The notes below the pieces were generated by a model, which saw only the letters and a list, made by a program, of their open reading frames with translations, had not been told where the DNA came from and did no database searches. Below are positions 17,829 to 29,625 of a DNA stretch of 64,000 nt, piece by piece. Source of the DNA: Allochromatium vinosum DSM 180. GTDB taxonomy: Bacteria; Pseudomonadota; Gammaproteobacteria; Chromatiales; Chromatiaceae. A program made the position numbers and the translations under genes. How positions within the stretch are numbered: position 1 is the stretch's first letter; every line of letters begins with the position of its first letter. The stretch lies in NCBI RefSeq assembly GCF_000025485.1, contig NC_013851.1, positions 2,833,501 to 2,897,500 on the forward strand, in the 5' to 3' direction.

Positions 17829-20800
17829 TCAGTGCTGATCGAGAAAATGATTGATCGCGCGCGGCGGTTCCTTGTCCCGGTTCTCGGTGTCGGACCCCAA
17901 CTCCGTGCCGAGACCGCCGAGCGGCTCCCAACCGAGTCGTGTCCATTCCGGTTCGTTCCAGGAACCCGTGAGCCGGTACTCGTACCGGCCGAGCCGGTCG
18001 ATGGTGTTGCCGGTGGCGCGATCGACCAGATAGACGGCCGCGCCCACCACCGGCCCGCCGGCCACCGCGCCGGCCAGGGCCACGCTCGACCCCAGCCTGG
18101 GTTCGACCAGGACGCGCTGATCGAGCTGCCGGCTGGCCAGATCCGTGCGACCTGTGATGCTCACCTTGGCGGCCGGTCCTTCGATCAGCACCTCGTCCAG
18201 CTGCGCCTGTCCCTGTCCGATCGCGATCCGTCCGGCCAGACGCTCGAAGCTGAAGCCCTGCTGGTGCAGATCCGAGAAGTCGAGCACCAGCCGGCGACCA
18301 ATGGAGCCGATGTCGACGAATCCGAGCAGGCGCCCGACACCCGGCTCGACCTCCAGCAACCGCCCGGCACCGACCTCGATGTCCAGGACACCGGCGGCGC
18401 GCACCCAGGCAAAGCGCGACGGCCCCCCCGGCCAGCTCAGGCGCACGCGCGTACTGGCGGCACCGGCCTCGATCGCCGCCGGCTCGTCGAAGCCCGCCAG
18501 GACGCGCCCCAGATTCGGGGTCTCGGCCTTGAGATCGAGGCGCGTCTCGCCACCCTCGGGATTACGGACCCATTCGCCGACTCCCTCGACCGTCAAGAGT
18601 CCCGAACCGTCGAGACGCAGGTGCGGCAGGCGCAGACCCAGGGCGTCACGATGCAGAGCCAGATCCAGTGTCCCCAGCGGCTGTTCGCCCCAGTCGAGCC
18701 GTTCGACATGCAGATCGAGCGAGGGCAAGGTGCTGAAGGCGTCCGCACCGGGTTCGGCGCTCGAATCGGCTGGAGTCGGCGCGGCAGACTGGGGAGGCGT
18801 CAGGAGCGCCTTGAGGTCGAGCCGTTCGAGATCGAGTCCCAGCCGCCGACCGGCCACCGGATCGGCGGGACGAATCCGGCCGGCGACCTCGCGGGACGCC
18901 AGTTGCATCCGCCAGCCGGACGGTCCCGGTGCAGCCTTGAGTTCAAAGGCGTTGAGCGTGCGGCCGCCGACATGCAGACGCTCGATGTCGAACGCCACGC
19001 CCGCCAGCGCGATACCGCCCCGTCTGGCCGCCTGCTGGCCGAGCTGAGTCGCCTGTGTCCAGTCGCTCCAGGCGCCCAGATCCAGCGCGTCGAGCCGGCC
19101 GGCGAGCTGGAGTCCGGAGGCCGTGGTTTCCAGCTTGAGGGTGAGCGGCCGGCCCTTGAGTCTGGCCTTGACCTCGGAGGCTTCGATCCCACGCGCATCG
19201 AAGCGCACCGCCCCGTCCAGCCGCGAGAGCTGGATGGCCGTCCCGCGCAGGCCCAGTGCGGCCGGCTCCGGCCAGCTCAGAACGCCCGACACCCCCAGAA
19301 CGCGCTGCGGCACCAATGGCAGATCGATATCCAGGACCAGTCGCGACCGACCGCTGACGTCGAGGATTTCGGCCAGTCCGCCCAGCTTGTCGGCGAGCGG
19401 CGTGTCGGCCAGGACGCGGCGTCCGTCCTCGAAGGGGCCGCGTGTCTCGCCGTGGATGCGCAGTGACTCGACGCCACGCAGATCGGGCAGATCGACCCGT
19501 CCGTTGCTGAAGTCGCTTTCGAGCAGACGCCCGCGCTCGACCCGGATCGACAGTCCCTGGTTGAGGAAATGCAGATGACCGGCGGCGGATTCGATCGCCG
19601 GCCAGTCCGGCTGATAATCCAGACGCAGATCCTCGAACACCAGTTTCAGCTCGAACCGGCCTCGACCTTCGCGGAAGGGATAGTCGGCGGGGGCGCCGCG
19701 AAAGAGCAGGTCGCCCTGGGTGACGCGCCCGGAGACGATGGACTGTTCCAGCCAGCTCACCAGACTGGGGTGCATGAGACCGGCCGGCAGATAGGGACGG
19801 ACGTTGGCGCCATTGCCGTCCTGGAAGCGGGCGACCAGATCCAGGAAAGGCCGTCCGTCGGCGCCGGGCAGTTGCAGGTCCAGCTGCCCCTGTCCGCGCA
19901 GGTCGGCGTTTTTCAGGCTGAGTTCGGGGGCGGTGAGTGTCCAGCCGCCCTGCGATTGGCGCGCCCACTCCAGCCGTCCGGCGAGCCGGTCGAGCCGGAG
20001 CGGGCGATCGAAGGTCGGGTTGAGATCCAGGTCGAGTCGCTCGGTCTCCAGGCGCAGCTGGCCGCCGTCCTGATCGGCGGCGAGCGTCAGATCCAGACCC
20101 GCGAAGCCTGGCAGCGGCGCACGCTGATCTAGCCCGAGATCGGACAGGCTGGCCGAGACCTGCCAGCGCGGCGCCGTCACGGCATCCCTGTCCGCTTCGG
20201 TCTCGGTCAGGTCGAGTCCGAACGACAGGTCGCGCACCAGTCCGCGCGGGCGGCGTTCCAGCAACAGCGCCAGCGTCTCGGGCAGGCGCCAGGGACTCGC
20301 GCGTGCGAGCGTGCTCAGGTCGGCGAGGTCGAGGCGGCTCGCGCGCGCCTCCAGACCGAGCGGTGCGCCATCGGGCGCCAGACTCAGATCCAGGTTCAGG
20401 CCCGAGAGTCCCGCCCGACCGGAGCCGAGATCCAGGCCGGCGACCCGCAGCGTCCAGCCGTCCGCGCTGGGCTGGAGGCGCGCCTGGGCCTTCAGATGCC
20501 AGGCCGGGAAGCGATCCGGTGCCTCATCGCCCCGGCGCGGTTTCGCATCCTCGCGATCGCGCATCCCGAAACGCAGCCCCTGGAGATCGAGCCGTAGCGA
20601 GGACGGCGCAAGCCGGCCCTGTTCGATATTCAGCCAGGCTTCGATCATGGCCCGCTCGGTATCCAGGCGCCCGGCACGGGTCAGACCCGCCGGCAGCAGC
20701 AGACCGAGATTCCCCCCGTCCAGGCTCAGATAGCCCCGACCGCTCCAGGCAGCCGGATCGGACGGCGGCCCCTCCAGACGGGCCGACAGGCGCAGGGACG

Positions 20801-21461
20801 GACGGACGGGTCCGCCATCGCTCGGGTCTGGCGTTCGCGCGCGGGTCGCGAGCGGATCGGGCGGGACCGGGCGCGCGCGGAGATCCAGCCAATGCTGCTC
20901 CCCGGTATTGGCCAGGGTCAGGTGCACCCCGGTCAGACGCAACAGCCGTGACTCTCGGACGGCATCGCGCAACAGGATCTCGCTCTCGACCACATCGAGC
21001 CGGCCCTCGCGCCAAAAGCCTTCGAGCACCTGTGGATCGCCGCCGCCCAAGCCGTCGAGACCCTGGAGCCGAAACCGGCCCTCCGCCGTTCTTTCCACCG
21101 TCAAATGCGCGCCAACCAGGGTCAGCGCCTCGATCTGAGGCGAGCGGGTTCGCACTGAATCCCAGAGATCCAGATCCAGTTGCAGCGCCTTCAGACTCAG
21201 AGCCGGTGCGCCCGTATCCGGATCGCTCAGCTCGACCTGCTCCAGATTCAGACGTGGCCGGACACCGGCCAGACCCAGACGCAGGCCGGCGATCGACACC
21301 CGATAGCCCAGACGTTCGGCGAGCCATTCCGCGAGCGGTGCGCGATAGCTGTCGGGCAGGGACGGCGACCAGTACGCAAGCGCGACCAGCAGTGCCAGGA
21401 GCACTGCCGTCAGGAGCGACACGCCTTTCAGCAAGGTCATCGTGCGTGCGGGCCGGGACAT
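17829..21461 (-). CDS. yhdP: YhdP-family AsmA-like protein (phospholipid transport to the outer membrane)
   Basis: 1210 residues. One N-terminal membrane anchor (LLKGVSLLTAVLLALLVALA) precedes a very long periplasmic beta-repeat region rich in SLDLQLD/LRLDLQGL-type segments. The C-terminal AsmA/DUF3971-like part contains VRLSWPGGPSRFAW and SITGRTDLASRQLDQ. YhdP, TamB and YdbH form bridge-like lipid conduits between inner and outer membrane in E. coli. The length and its place between rng and nit match this family. Its start is an ATG followed 21 bases later by a second in-frame ATG (MTLLKG). Confidence 0.9.
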   Translation of the reverse strand: MSRPARTMTLLKGVSLLTAVLLALLVALAYWSPSLPDSYRAPLAEWLAERLGYRVSIAGLRLGLAGVRPRLNLEQVELSDPDTGAPALSLKALQLDLDLWDSVRTRSPQIEALTLVGAHLTVERTAEGRFRLQGLDGLGGGDPQVLEGFWREGRLDVVESEILLRDAVRESRLLRLTGVHLTLANTGEQHWLDLRARPVPPDPLATRARTPDPSDGGPVRPSLRLSARLEGPPSDPAAWSGRGYLSLDGGNLGLLLPAGLTRAGRLDTERAMIEAWLNIEQGRLAPSSLRLDLQGLRFGMRDREDAKPRRGDEAPDRFPAWHLKAQARLQPSADGWTLRVAGLDLGSGRAGLSGLNLDLSLAPDGAPLGLEARASRLDLADLSTLARASPWRLPETLALLLERRPRGLVRDLSFGLDLTETEADRDAVTAPRWQVSASLSDLGLDQRAPLPGFAGLDLTLAADQDGGQLRLETERLDLDLNPTFDRPLRLDRLAGRLEWARQSQGGWTLTAPELSLKNADLRGQGQLDLQLPGADGRPFLDLVARFQDGNGANVRPYLPAGLMHPSLVSWLEQSIVSGRVTQGDLLFRGAPADYPFREGRGRFELKLVFEDLRLDYQPDWPAIESAAGHLHFLNQGLSIRVERGRLLESDFSNGRVDLPDLRGVESLRIHGETRGPFEDGRRVLADTPLADKLGGLAEILDVSGRSRLVLDIDLPLVPQRVLGVSGVLSWPEPAALGLRGTAIQLSRLDGAVRFDARGIEASEVKARLKGRPLTLKLETTASGLQLAGRLDALDLGAWSDWTQATQLGQQAARRGGIALAGVAFDIERLHVGGRTLNAFELKAAPGPSGWRMQLASREVAGRIRPADPVAGRRLGLDLERLDLKALLTPPQSAAPTPADSSAEPGADAFSTLPSLDLHVERLDWGEQPLGTLDLALHRDALGLRLPHLRLDGSGLLTVEGVGEWVRNPEGGETRLDLKAETPNLGRVLAGFDEPAAIEAGAASTRVRLSWPGGPSRFAWVRAAGVLDIEVGAGRLLEVEPGVGRLLGFVDIGSIGRRLVLDFSDLHQQGFSFERLAGRIAIGQGQAQLDEVLIEGPAAKVSITGRTDLASRQLDQRVLVEPRLGSSVALAGAVAGGPVVGAAVYLVDRATGNTIDRLGRYEYRLTGSWNEPEWTRLGWEPLGGLGTELGSDTENRDKEPPRAINHFLDQH

Positions 21462-21564
21462 GAGCGGGATATCAGCGCATCGTATTCACAGGATCACAGT
21501 GCGCGCCACCGTCGGCACCGATGGCGAATCGCGAACGCCGGAGTGTTCAGCGCATCTCTCCAAC

Positions 21565-23019
<1,455 letters not shown>

Positions 23020-23134
23020 TCGATGCGTCCTTCTGATAGCTGGATTCTTGAGACATTGAAACCGCAACGGTACGAAGGACGCAAAGCGCGCTGTCCAGGG
23101 ATTTTCGCCCGGTGGCTTCGGAACCGGATGTCCT

Positions 23135-23743
23135 TCAGAGGGCGTCAGCGTTCGCGAGCAGGGCGATACCGGCGCGATGCAGCAGACATCCGGTCTCATA
23201 CAGCGGCAGTCCCATGACGCCCGAGTAGCTGCCCTGGAGATCGGCGACGAAGAGCGCGCCCAAGCCCTGGATGCCGTAGCCGCCGGCCTTGTCGCACGGC
23301 TCGCCGCTGGCCCAGTAGGCCCGTTGCTCGCGTTCGTCGATGACGCGAAAACCGACCCGGCTCGTGCTCAGCTCGTACCAGACCTCACCGGCTCGGGCGA
23401 GCGCCACCCCGGTCAGCACCTGATGCGTCCGGCCCGACAGGCGCGCCATCATGCGCAGGAAATCGGGTCGGTCGAGCGGTTTTCCCAGGATCTCGCCGTC
23501 GACGATCACGGCGGTGTCGGCGGCCAGCACCGGGCGCAGGTCTTCGGTCGGAACCGCCGACCGGCCGGTCCGCGCCTTCTCGATCGCGATCCGCCGCACA
23601 TAGTCCTCGGGCGACTCGCCCGGACCTGGAGTCTCGTCCACGTCCGCCTCGACCTGAGCGAAGCGCACGCCGATCTGGTTCAGCAACTCGCCCCGGCGCG
23701 GCGAACGCGAGGCGAGATAGAGCTGGTGGCTGGTCTCAGTCAT
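23135..23743 (-). CDS. maf: Maf-family nucleotide pyrophosphatase
   Basis: 202 residues. House-cleaning pyrophosphatase of the Maf/YhdE family that hydrolyses non-canonical or dTTP/UTP-type nucleotides. The signature LASRSPRRGELLNQIG at the N terminus, EKA and the VLAADTAVIVDGEILGKP motif with catalytic Asp are all present, as is GGYGIQGLGALFV near the C terminus. It precedes rng by 115 bases on the same strand. Confidence 0.93.
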   Translation of the reverse strand: MTETSHQLYLASRSPRRGELLNQIGVRFAQVEADVDETPGPGESPEDYVRRIAIEKARTGRSAVPTEDLRPVLAADTAVIVDGEILGKPLDRPDFLRMMARLSGRTHQVLTGVALARAGEVWYELSTSRVGFRVIDEREQRAYWASGEPCDKAGGYGIQGLGALFVADLQGSYSGVMGLPLYETGCLLHRAGIALLANADAL

Positions 23744-23751
23744 GGCTCAGG

Positions 23752-24225
23752 TCATCCGGCACGATGATAGGGATGCCCCTGGGTCAGGCTCCAGGCGCGA
23801 TAGAGTTGCTCGGCGAGGATGACGCGCACCAGCGGATGCGGGAAGGTCAGGGCCGAGAGCGACCAGCGCTCACGCGCCCGCGCCAGACACTCGTCCGACA
23901 GCCCGTCGGCCCCGCCCACCACGAGCGCCCGATCGCGCCCATCGGCCAGCCAGTCGCGCAGATGGCCCGCCAGCGTCTCGGTGCTCCAGGAGCGCCCGCG
24001 CTCGTCGAGCACGATCACATCCGCGCCCTTGGGGATCGCCTTGAGGATGCGCCGCCCTTCTTCTTCGCGCGCCTGGCGCACAGTGGTGGTCTTGGCGCGA
24101 TGCACCGGGTCGATCTCGACCAGATGCAGGGCGCACTCGGGCGGCAGCCGCTTGGCGTACTCGCGATAGCCGTCCTCGATCCAGCCCGGCATCCGCCGGC
24201 CGACACATATCAGATGAATCCGCAT
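23752..24225 (-). CDS. rlmH: 23S rRNA (pseudouridine1915-N3)-methyltransferase RlmH
   Basis: 157 residues, SPOUT-class methyltransferase acting on the 70S ribosome at helix 69. It shows MRIHLICVG at the N terminus, LDERGRSWSTETLAGHL and the SAM-binding knot VVGGADGLSDE, followed by SLSALTFPHPLVRVILAEQL and a C-terminal YHRAG, the hallmark tail. The start chosen gives the standard length; upstream in-frame codons lack homology. maf begins 8 bases after its stop. Confidence 0.95.
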   Translation of the reverse strand: MRIHLICVGRRMPGWIEDGYREYAKRLPPECALHLVEIDPVHRAKTTTVRQAREEEGRRILKAIPKGADVIVLDERGRSWSTETLAGHLRDWLADGRDRALVVGGADGLSDECLARARERWSLSALTFPHPLVRVILAEQLYRAWSLTQGHPYHRAG

Positions 24226-24454
24226 ACGACACTCGATTTCGATCACTCCCGACATCATCCCCCATCCCGGTGCCCGACGTAAACGCGCACCCGAGACCCG
24301 AGCGGGCGCTTTCAGCGTCAATCGGCTTGCGTTATGATCGCCGCTCCCGAATTTTCAAATCCCGTCTGCGTCGCAGTCTCGATCCACGCGCACGGACGGA
24401 ACAGACAAGCATATCCCGAGGTCGGCTCACGACTGCGGGCAACGGAGAAACACG

Positions 24455-24730
24455 ATGGGCGTCGGCGGCATCAGTATTTGGCAGCTCCTGATCATCCTGG
24501 TGATCGTGGTCTTGTTGTTCGGCACCAAGCGGCTGAAGAACATCGGCTCGGATCTCGGCGAGGCCATCCGCGGCTTCCGCAGTTCGATGTCGAATTCCGA
24601 CAAGAGCGACGAGGACGACACCGGCGCGCGCGAGAATGGCGCCATCGGCCAGCCGAACGACGCGCGCCCGGCGGACTCGACCGCCCAGACACGCCAGAGC
24701 GACACCACGGCCAATCGCGATCGCACCTGA
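24455..24730 (+). CDS. tatA: Sec-independent translocase protein TatA
   Basis: 91 residues. The N-terminal transmembrane helix ([20 protein letters not shown]) has the conserved FGTKRL hinge, followed by an amphipathic helix ([19 protein letters not shown]) and a hydrophilic tail. This is the pore-forming subunit of the twin-arginine export system, which phototrophs need for cofactor-containing periplasmic enzymes. The gene is followed by tatB after 47 bases, but tatC is not found next to it in this window. Confidence 0.93.
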   Translation: MGVGGISIWQLLIILVIVVLLFGTKRLKNIGSDLGEAIRGFRSSMSNSDKSDEDDTGARENGAIGQPNDARPADSTAQTRQSDTTANRDRT

Positions 24731-24777
24731 TCGCCTCGCTCGCCAACCGGATGCTCGACCCTGCTGGACGGTGCTAG

Positions 24778-25104
24778 ATGTTCGATGTCGGCTTTCAAGA
24801 ACTGATCCTGGTGGCCATCGTCGCCCTGGTCGTGATCGGCCCGGAGCGTCTGCCGCGCGCGGCGCGCGTGGCGGGCAAGTGGGTCGGGCACGCGCGGCGC
24901 ACGCTCTCCAACGTCAAACACGAGATCGATCGCGAGCTCAAGGCCGAGGAACTCAAGAAGATCCTCGACGAGCAGGCGCGACACAATCCGCTCGATACCA
25001 TCCTGGAAGAGCCGGCGAAGACCACGCCCCGCCCCGCGACCACGACCGAGCCGCAGACGACGGCGAGCGGCTCGTCTCCGTCGAACGGCCCGCTCGCCAA
25101 GTAA
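24778..25104 (+). CDS. tatB: Sec-independent translocase protein TatB
   Basis: 108 residues. It begins MFDVGFQELILVAIVALVVI followed by the GPERLPRAAR hinge that distinguishes TatB from TatA, a long amphipathic helix and a polar tail. TatB with TatC forms the receptor for twin-arginine signal peptides. The next gene is an efflux adaptor on the same strand rather than tatC, so the receptor partner must be encoded elsewhere. Confidence 0.93.
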   Translation: MFDVGFQELILVAIVALVVIGPERLPRAARVAGKWVGHARRTLSNVKHEIDRELKAEELKKILDEQARHNPLDTILEEPAKTTPRPATTTEPQTTASGSSPSNGPLAK

Positions 25105-25239
25105 CGGCGCGAAAACGAGCGAGAGGCTTCCGGTCAGGAAGCTCCGGCTTTGTGACCGTTGCCCTTGTGCCGGCCCGCCGGACACCGCATCTTGTCGGGG
25201 TCGAGCCACCCTCAACCCCAACGAGCCCAGACCCGATCC

Positions 25240-26418
25240 ATGCCGCGCCGTATCCTGCCGATCCTGATCCTCGCTCTGGGGGTCGGGATCTTCGTCGCCC
25301 TCAAGGCGACCCGCCCCGCCCCGCATCCTGTCCAGCCCAGTGAACGGATCTGGCGTATCGAAGTCACCGACGTCCGGCCCGCCGCCCATCATCCGATCCT
25401 GACGCTCTTCGGGCAGGTCGAGGCGCCGGATCGCATCCAGGCCGCCGCCCCCGTCGCCGGCCGGCTGCTGGAAGTCCGGGTCCGTGACGGCGAGCGCGTC
25501 GCCGCCGGCGCACTGCTGGCCCGGCTCGATCCGCGTGATCTGCAACCGCGCCTGACCAGGGCGCAAGCCGATCTGGAGAAGGAGCGGCTGAAGCTGGTCC
25601 ATGACCGCCAGGCGCTGGAACAGGAACGCGAGATCCTGCGGCTGGCCCGGCAGGCGCTGGAGCGCGCCGAGACCGTGCAGTCCAAGCAACTCGGCTCGGC
25701 GTCGAGCGTCGATGAGGCGCGCGAACAATATGCCCGCGCCCAACTGTCCGTGATGCTGCGCGAGCAGTCGATCGCCGAGCATCCGGCGCGGCTCGCGTCT
25801 CTGGAGTCGGCCCTGGCCGAAGCCGAGCGCGATCTGGCGCGCGGGACCATTCGCGCCCCTTTCGAGGCACGTATCGGTGTGGTCGAGGCCGCCGCCGGCG
25901 ATCAGCTCCAGCCCAACCAGACCATCCTGACCCTCTATCCGCTCGACGGGCTCTATGTGCGCGCCAAGGTGCCGGGCGTACACAGCGAGGAACTGCGCGC
26001 CGCGCTCACCAATGGCGAACAGCTGACGGCCACCGGCTCGCACGCCGGACGCCCGGTCACGGCCGTGCTCGAACGTCTCTCGGGCGAAGCCGACGCGCGC
26101 GGCGTCGATGCCCTGCTGCGACTTGCTCCCGAGTCGCGTCTGCCGCTGGGCGCGTTCGTCGAGCTGCGTCTGGAGCGCCCGCCCGCGCCCGACACCATCG
26201 CCCTGCCCTTCGCCGCGCTCCATGGCGGGGATCGCATCTTCGCGGTGCGCGACGGGCGTCTGCATGGTCTGCGCATCGAGCGCGTCGGTGAACTCGACAC
26301 CGGCGCCGACGAGGGCCGGGTGCTGTTGCGGGTGCCCGAACTCCAGCCCGGCGAGCCGGTGATGATCACCCATCTGCCCAACGCGCTCGATACGCTCAAG
26401 GTCGAGATCGTCCAATGA
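25240..26418 (+). CDS. RND efflux periplasmic adaptor (second system)
   Basis: 392 residues. A membrane-anchored N terminus (RILPILILALGVGIFVAL) leads to the lipoyl half-motif (LFGQVEAPDRIQAAAPVAGR), a long coiled-coil hairpin (about 110-190) and the second half (TIRAPFEARIGVVEAAAGDQ). It is only distantly similar to the adaptor at 8453. The start is the ATG of MPRRILPI; an open frame continues upstream without homology. Its stop overlaps the pump ATG by 4 bases (ATGA), so the two are translationally coupled. Confidence 0.88.
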   Translation: MPRRILPILILALGVGIFVALKATRPAPHPVQPSERIWRIEVTDVRPAAHHPILTLFGQVEAPDRIQAAAPVAGRLLEVRVRDGERVAAGALLARLDPRDLQPRLTRAQADLEKERLKLVHDRQALEQEREILRLARQALERAETVQSKQLGSASSVDEAREQYARAQLSVMLREQSIAEHPARLASLESALAEAERDLARGTIRAPFEARIGVVEAAAGDQLQPNQTILTLYPLDGLYVRAKVPGVHSEELRAALTNGEQLTATGSHAGRPVTAVLERLSGEADARGVDALLRLAPESRLPLGAFVELRLERPPAPDTIALPFAALHGGDRIFAVRDGRLHGLRIERVGELDTGADEGRVLLRVPELQPGEPVMITHLPNALDTLKVEIVQ

Positions 26419-29400
26419 GTACGAGTCTGATCGCGGTCTTCGTCCGCCACCGGCTGCTGGCCAATTTGCTGATGGCCGGAATGCTGATCCTGGGCGTCAT
26501 CAGTCTGACGCGGATGAACATCCAGTTCTTCCCGACCTTCGCGCTCGATGTGATCTCGGTGCGCGTGGTCTGGAGCGGCGCCTCGGCCGAAGACGTCGAG
26601 AACGGCATCCTCATCCCGCTGGAGGAACGGCTCAAGACCGTCGACGGACTCAAGAAGCTCACCGCGACCGCCGCCCAGGGCATCGCCAGCCTGTCGGTCG
26701 AACTCCAGGAAGACACCGATCCGCTGCTGGCGCTCGATCAGGTGCGCCAGCGCGTCGACGAATTCCGCAATCTGCCCAAGGACGCCGAGACGCCCCAGAT
26801 CAGCCGGATCTCGCGCTATGAATCCGTGGCGCGGTTGCTGGTCTCGGGGCCGAGTCTGACCGAGCTGCGGCCCTGGGTGCGGCAGTTCGAGCGCGAACTG
26901 CTGGCGCGCGGCATCGACCGCGTCGACATCTCGGGCCTGCCCGAGGAGCGCATCGCCATCGAGGTGCCGGGACGGGCGCTGGAGACGCTCGGCCTCTCGC
27001 TCGACGGCATCGGCGAGCAGATCGGACGGATCGCGCGCGACCTGCCGTCCGGCATCGCCGGCGAGGCCGACGGCGCGCGCGAGCTGCGCAGTCTGGAGCA
27101 GCGCCGCGATCCGCTCGCCTTCGAGGATCTGGCCATCGTCAGCGACGAACGCGCCCTGGTGCGTCTAGGCGACGTGGCCACCATCGTGCGCGAGGCGCGC
27201 CCGGCCAGTCTGACGCTGGCTCCCATCCCGGTCGGTCTGAACGCCGAGGCGCTGGCGGACAAGCCGGCGACCGTGGAACTCCTGGTGCAGCGCGCCGAGC
27301 AGGGGCATTCGCTCAAGGCCGCGCGTCTCTTCGACGACTGGCTCAACGACACCCGCCCGACCCTGCCGCCGGCCATCGAGCTGACGGTCTTCGATGCGCA
27401 ATGGGAAGTCATCGCCGATCGCATCGATCTGCTGATCCACAACGGACTCCAGGGTCTGACCCTGGTGCTGATCATGCTATTCATCTTTCTGCCGGGGCGG
27501 GTCGCCTTCTGGGTGGCGATGGGCATCCCGGTCGCCTACATGGCGGCTCTGGCACTGCTGTGGGCCTTCGGCGGCACCATCAACATGATGAGCCTGTTCG
27601 GGCTGCTGCTGACGCTCGGCATCATCGACGACGACGCCATCGTGGTCGGGGAACACGCCGAGACGCGCTTCCGGCAGGGTCTGTCGCCCGCCGAGGCGGC
27701 GCTCAGCGGCGCCCAACGCATGTTCTGGCCGATCCTCGCCTCGGGTCTGACCACCATCGCCGCCTTCCTGCCGCTGATGCTGGTCGGCGGCATCATGGGC
27801 AACATCCTCGGTGACATCCCCTTCGTGGCCATCATGGTGCTGCTGGCCTCGCTGCTGGAAGTGTTCCTGGTCATGCCGATGCACCTGCGTTCGGCCTTCG
27901 AGCATCACAAGGACGCCACCGTGCCGCGCTGGCGCGAGCGGGTGAACGCCGGATTCGACCGCTTCCGTGATGGGGTCTACCGCCCCCTGGTGGTCTGGGC
28001 GCTGCACTGGCGCGGCGTGACGGTCAGTGTGGTCGCGGTGCTGATGCTGCTGGCCATCGGACTGCTGGCCGGCGGGCGGGTGTCGTTCGTGTTCTTCCCC
28101 ACGCCCGAGTCCCAGGTGGTCTTCGCCAACGCGACCTTCGTCGCCGGCACACCGCGCGAACAGACCACCGCGTTCCTGGACGAGCTGGAGCGCGCGCTGA
28201 TCGCGACCGACGAACAGTTCGGCGGCGGGCTGATCGAGTCGGCGGTCGCACGGCTCGGCGCAACGGTCGCGGTGGATGTCGGCGCGGGCGCCGGCGGCGA
28301 TCAGCTCGCCTCGATCCTGGTGCAGCTCGTGCCTTCGGAGTATCGCGCGGTGCGCAACGAGCAGTTCCTCGCCGCCTGGCGTGCCAACACCCGGATGCCG
28401 GCCGGACTGGAGAGTCTGGTGATCTCGGCGCGTCGGGCCGGGCCACCGGGCCGCGATCTGACGATCCGGCTCATGGGCGACGAGGCCAACCGGCTCAAGT
28501 CCGCCGCGCTCGAACTGGCGCAGAGTCTGGAGAGCGTGCCGGGGGTCTCGGACATGGTCGACGACATGCCGTTCGGGCGCGAACAGCTCATCTATCGGCT
28601 GACGCCGGCCGGACAGGCGCTCGGGTTCACCACCGAATCGCTCGGACGCCAGTTGCGCGCGGCCTTCGACGGCTATCTGGCGCAACTGGTCCAGGTCGGA
28701 CAGGACGAGCTGGAGGTGCGGGTGCTGCTGCCGCGCGCCGAGCGCGTCCGGCTCAATGCGCTGGAACAACTGCTGGTGCGTGCGCCGGACGGGCGGTTCG
28801 TGCCCCTGACCACGGTCGCGGCCTGGGAGACGCAGCGCGGCTTCGAGGCGCTGCGTCACGCCGACGGACGGCTCGCCGTCGAGGTCTCGGCCGACATCGA
28901 CCGTGCGCTGGCCACGCCCGACAACGTCCGCGAGGCGCTGGAGCGCGATCTGCTGCCGCGTCTGGTGTCGCACTACGGCATCGACTACAGCTTCGAGGGC
29001 CGCGCGGCCGATCAGCGCGAGACGCTCGGTGACATGCGGCTGGGGCTGATCCTGGGGTTGGCGCTGGTGTATATGATTCTGGCGGCGGTGTTCGGGAGCT
29101 GGGGCTGGCCGCTGGTGGTGATGACCGCCATTCCGCTGGGTCTGGTGGGCGCGATCGGCGGGCACTGGCTGCTGGGGCTGGATCTGACGCTGCTGTCGCT
29201 GTTCGGGCTGTTCGGGCTGTCGGGGATCGTGGTCAACAATGCCATCATCCTGGTCAGCATGTATCACGAGCTGCGCGAGGAGGGGATGGAGGTTGATGAG
29301 GCGCTGGTGGAGGCGGCGGTGTCGCGTCTGCGCGCGATGCTGCTGACTTCGGCGACGACGGTGGTGGGGCTGGGGCCGCTGATCTTCGAGACCAGTCTTC

Positions 29401-29597
29401 AGGCGCAGTTTTTGATTCCGATGGCGGTGTCGCTGGCGTTCGGGGTGGGTTTTTCGACCATTCTGGTGCTGGTCTTCACCCCGGCGCTGCTGTCGCTGCA
29501 TGAGAGTGCGCATGGGCGGCTGGCGGCGCTGTGGGGATGGTTTCAGGACGACACGAAATCGGATCGCTCAGGCAGACCATCGAGAACGGTAAGCTGA
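26415..29597 (+). CDS. RND transporter inner membrane subunit (second system)
   Basis: 1060 residues with the RND layout. The N-terminal helix is LLANLLMAGMLILGVISLTR. Periplasmic porter regions and a helix with acidic relay residues (LGIIDDDAIVVGEHAETRF) follow, then a second half with SGIVVNNAIILVSMYHELRE. The sequence groups with the broader AcrB/MdtB-like set of unknown substrate rather than with classical HAE1 pumps. No outer membrane channel gene is adjacent. About 30 bases downstream the base composition falls and an accessory island begins. Confidence 0.9.
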   Translation: MSTSLIAVFVRHRLLANLLMAGMLILGVISLTRMNIQFFPTFALDVISVRVVWSGASAEDVENGILIPLEERLKTVDGLKKLTATAAQGIASLSVELQEDTDPLLALDQVRQRVDEFRNLPKDAETPQISRISRYESVARLLVSGPSLTELRPWVRQFERELLARGIDRVDISGLPEERIAIEVPGRALETLGLSLDGIGEQIGRIARDLPSGIAGEADGARELRSLEQRRDPLAFEDLAIVSDERALVRLGDVATIVREARPASLTLAPIPVGLNAEALADKPATVELLVQRAEQGHSLKAARLFDDWLNDTRPTLPPAIELTVFDAQWEVIADRIDLLIHNGLQGLTLVLIMLFIFLPGRVAFWVAMGIPVAYMAALALLWAFGGTINMMSLFGLLLTLGIIDDDAIVVGEHAETRFRQGLSPAEAALSGAQRMFWPILASGLTTIAAFLPLMLVGGIMGNILGDIPFVAIMVLLASLLEVFLVMPMHLRSAFEHHKDATVPRWRERVNAGFDRFRDGVYRPLVVWALHWRGVTVSVVAVLMLLAIGLLAGGRVSFVFFPTPESQVVFANATFVAGTPREQTTAFLDELERALIATDEQFGGGLIESAVARLGATVAVDVGAGAGGDQLASILVQLVPSEYRAVRNEQFLAAWRANTRMPAGLESLVISARRAGPPGRDLTIRLMGDEANRLKSAALELAQSLESVPGVSDMVDDMPFGREQLIYRLTPAGQALGFTTESLGRQLRAAFDGYLAQLVQVGQDELEVRVLLPRAERVRLNALEQLLVRAPDGRFVPLTTVAAWETQRGFEALRHADGRLAVEVSADIDRALATPDNVREALERDLLPRLVSHYGIDYSFEGRAADQRETLGDMRLGLILGLALVYMILAAVFGSWGWPLVVMTAIPLGLVGAIGGHWLLGLDLTLLSLFGLFGLSGIVVNNAIILVSMYHELREEGMEVDEALVEAAVSRLRAMLLTSATTVVGLGPLIFETSLQAQFLIPMAVSLAFGVGFSTILVLVFTPALLSLHESAHGRLAALWGWFQDDTKSDRSGRPSRTVS

Positions 29598-29625
29598 ATA
29601 AACAGCGGGCTAAGGGGAGGCGATT

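Noticed and set aside
27477-29513. 678-codon minus-strand frame opposite the second RND pump
   Set aside because: His/Gln/Arg-rich shadow of the RND gene.
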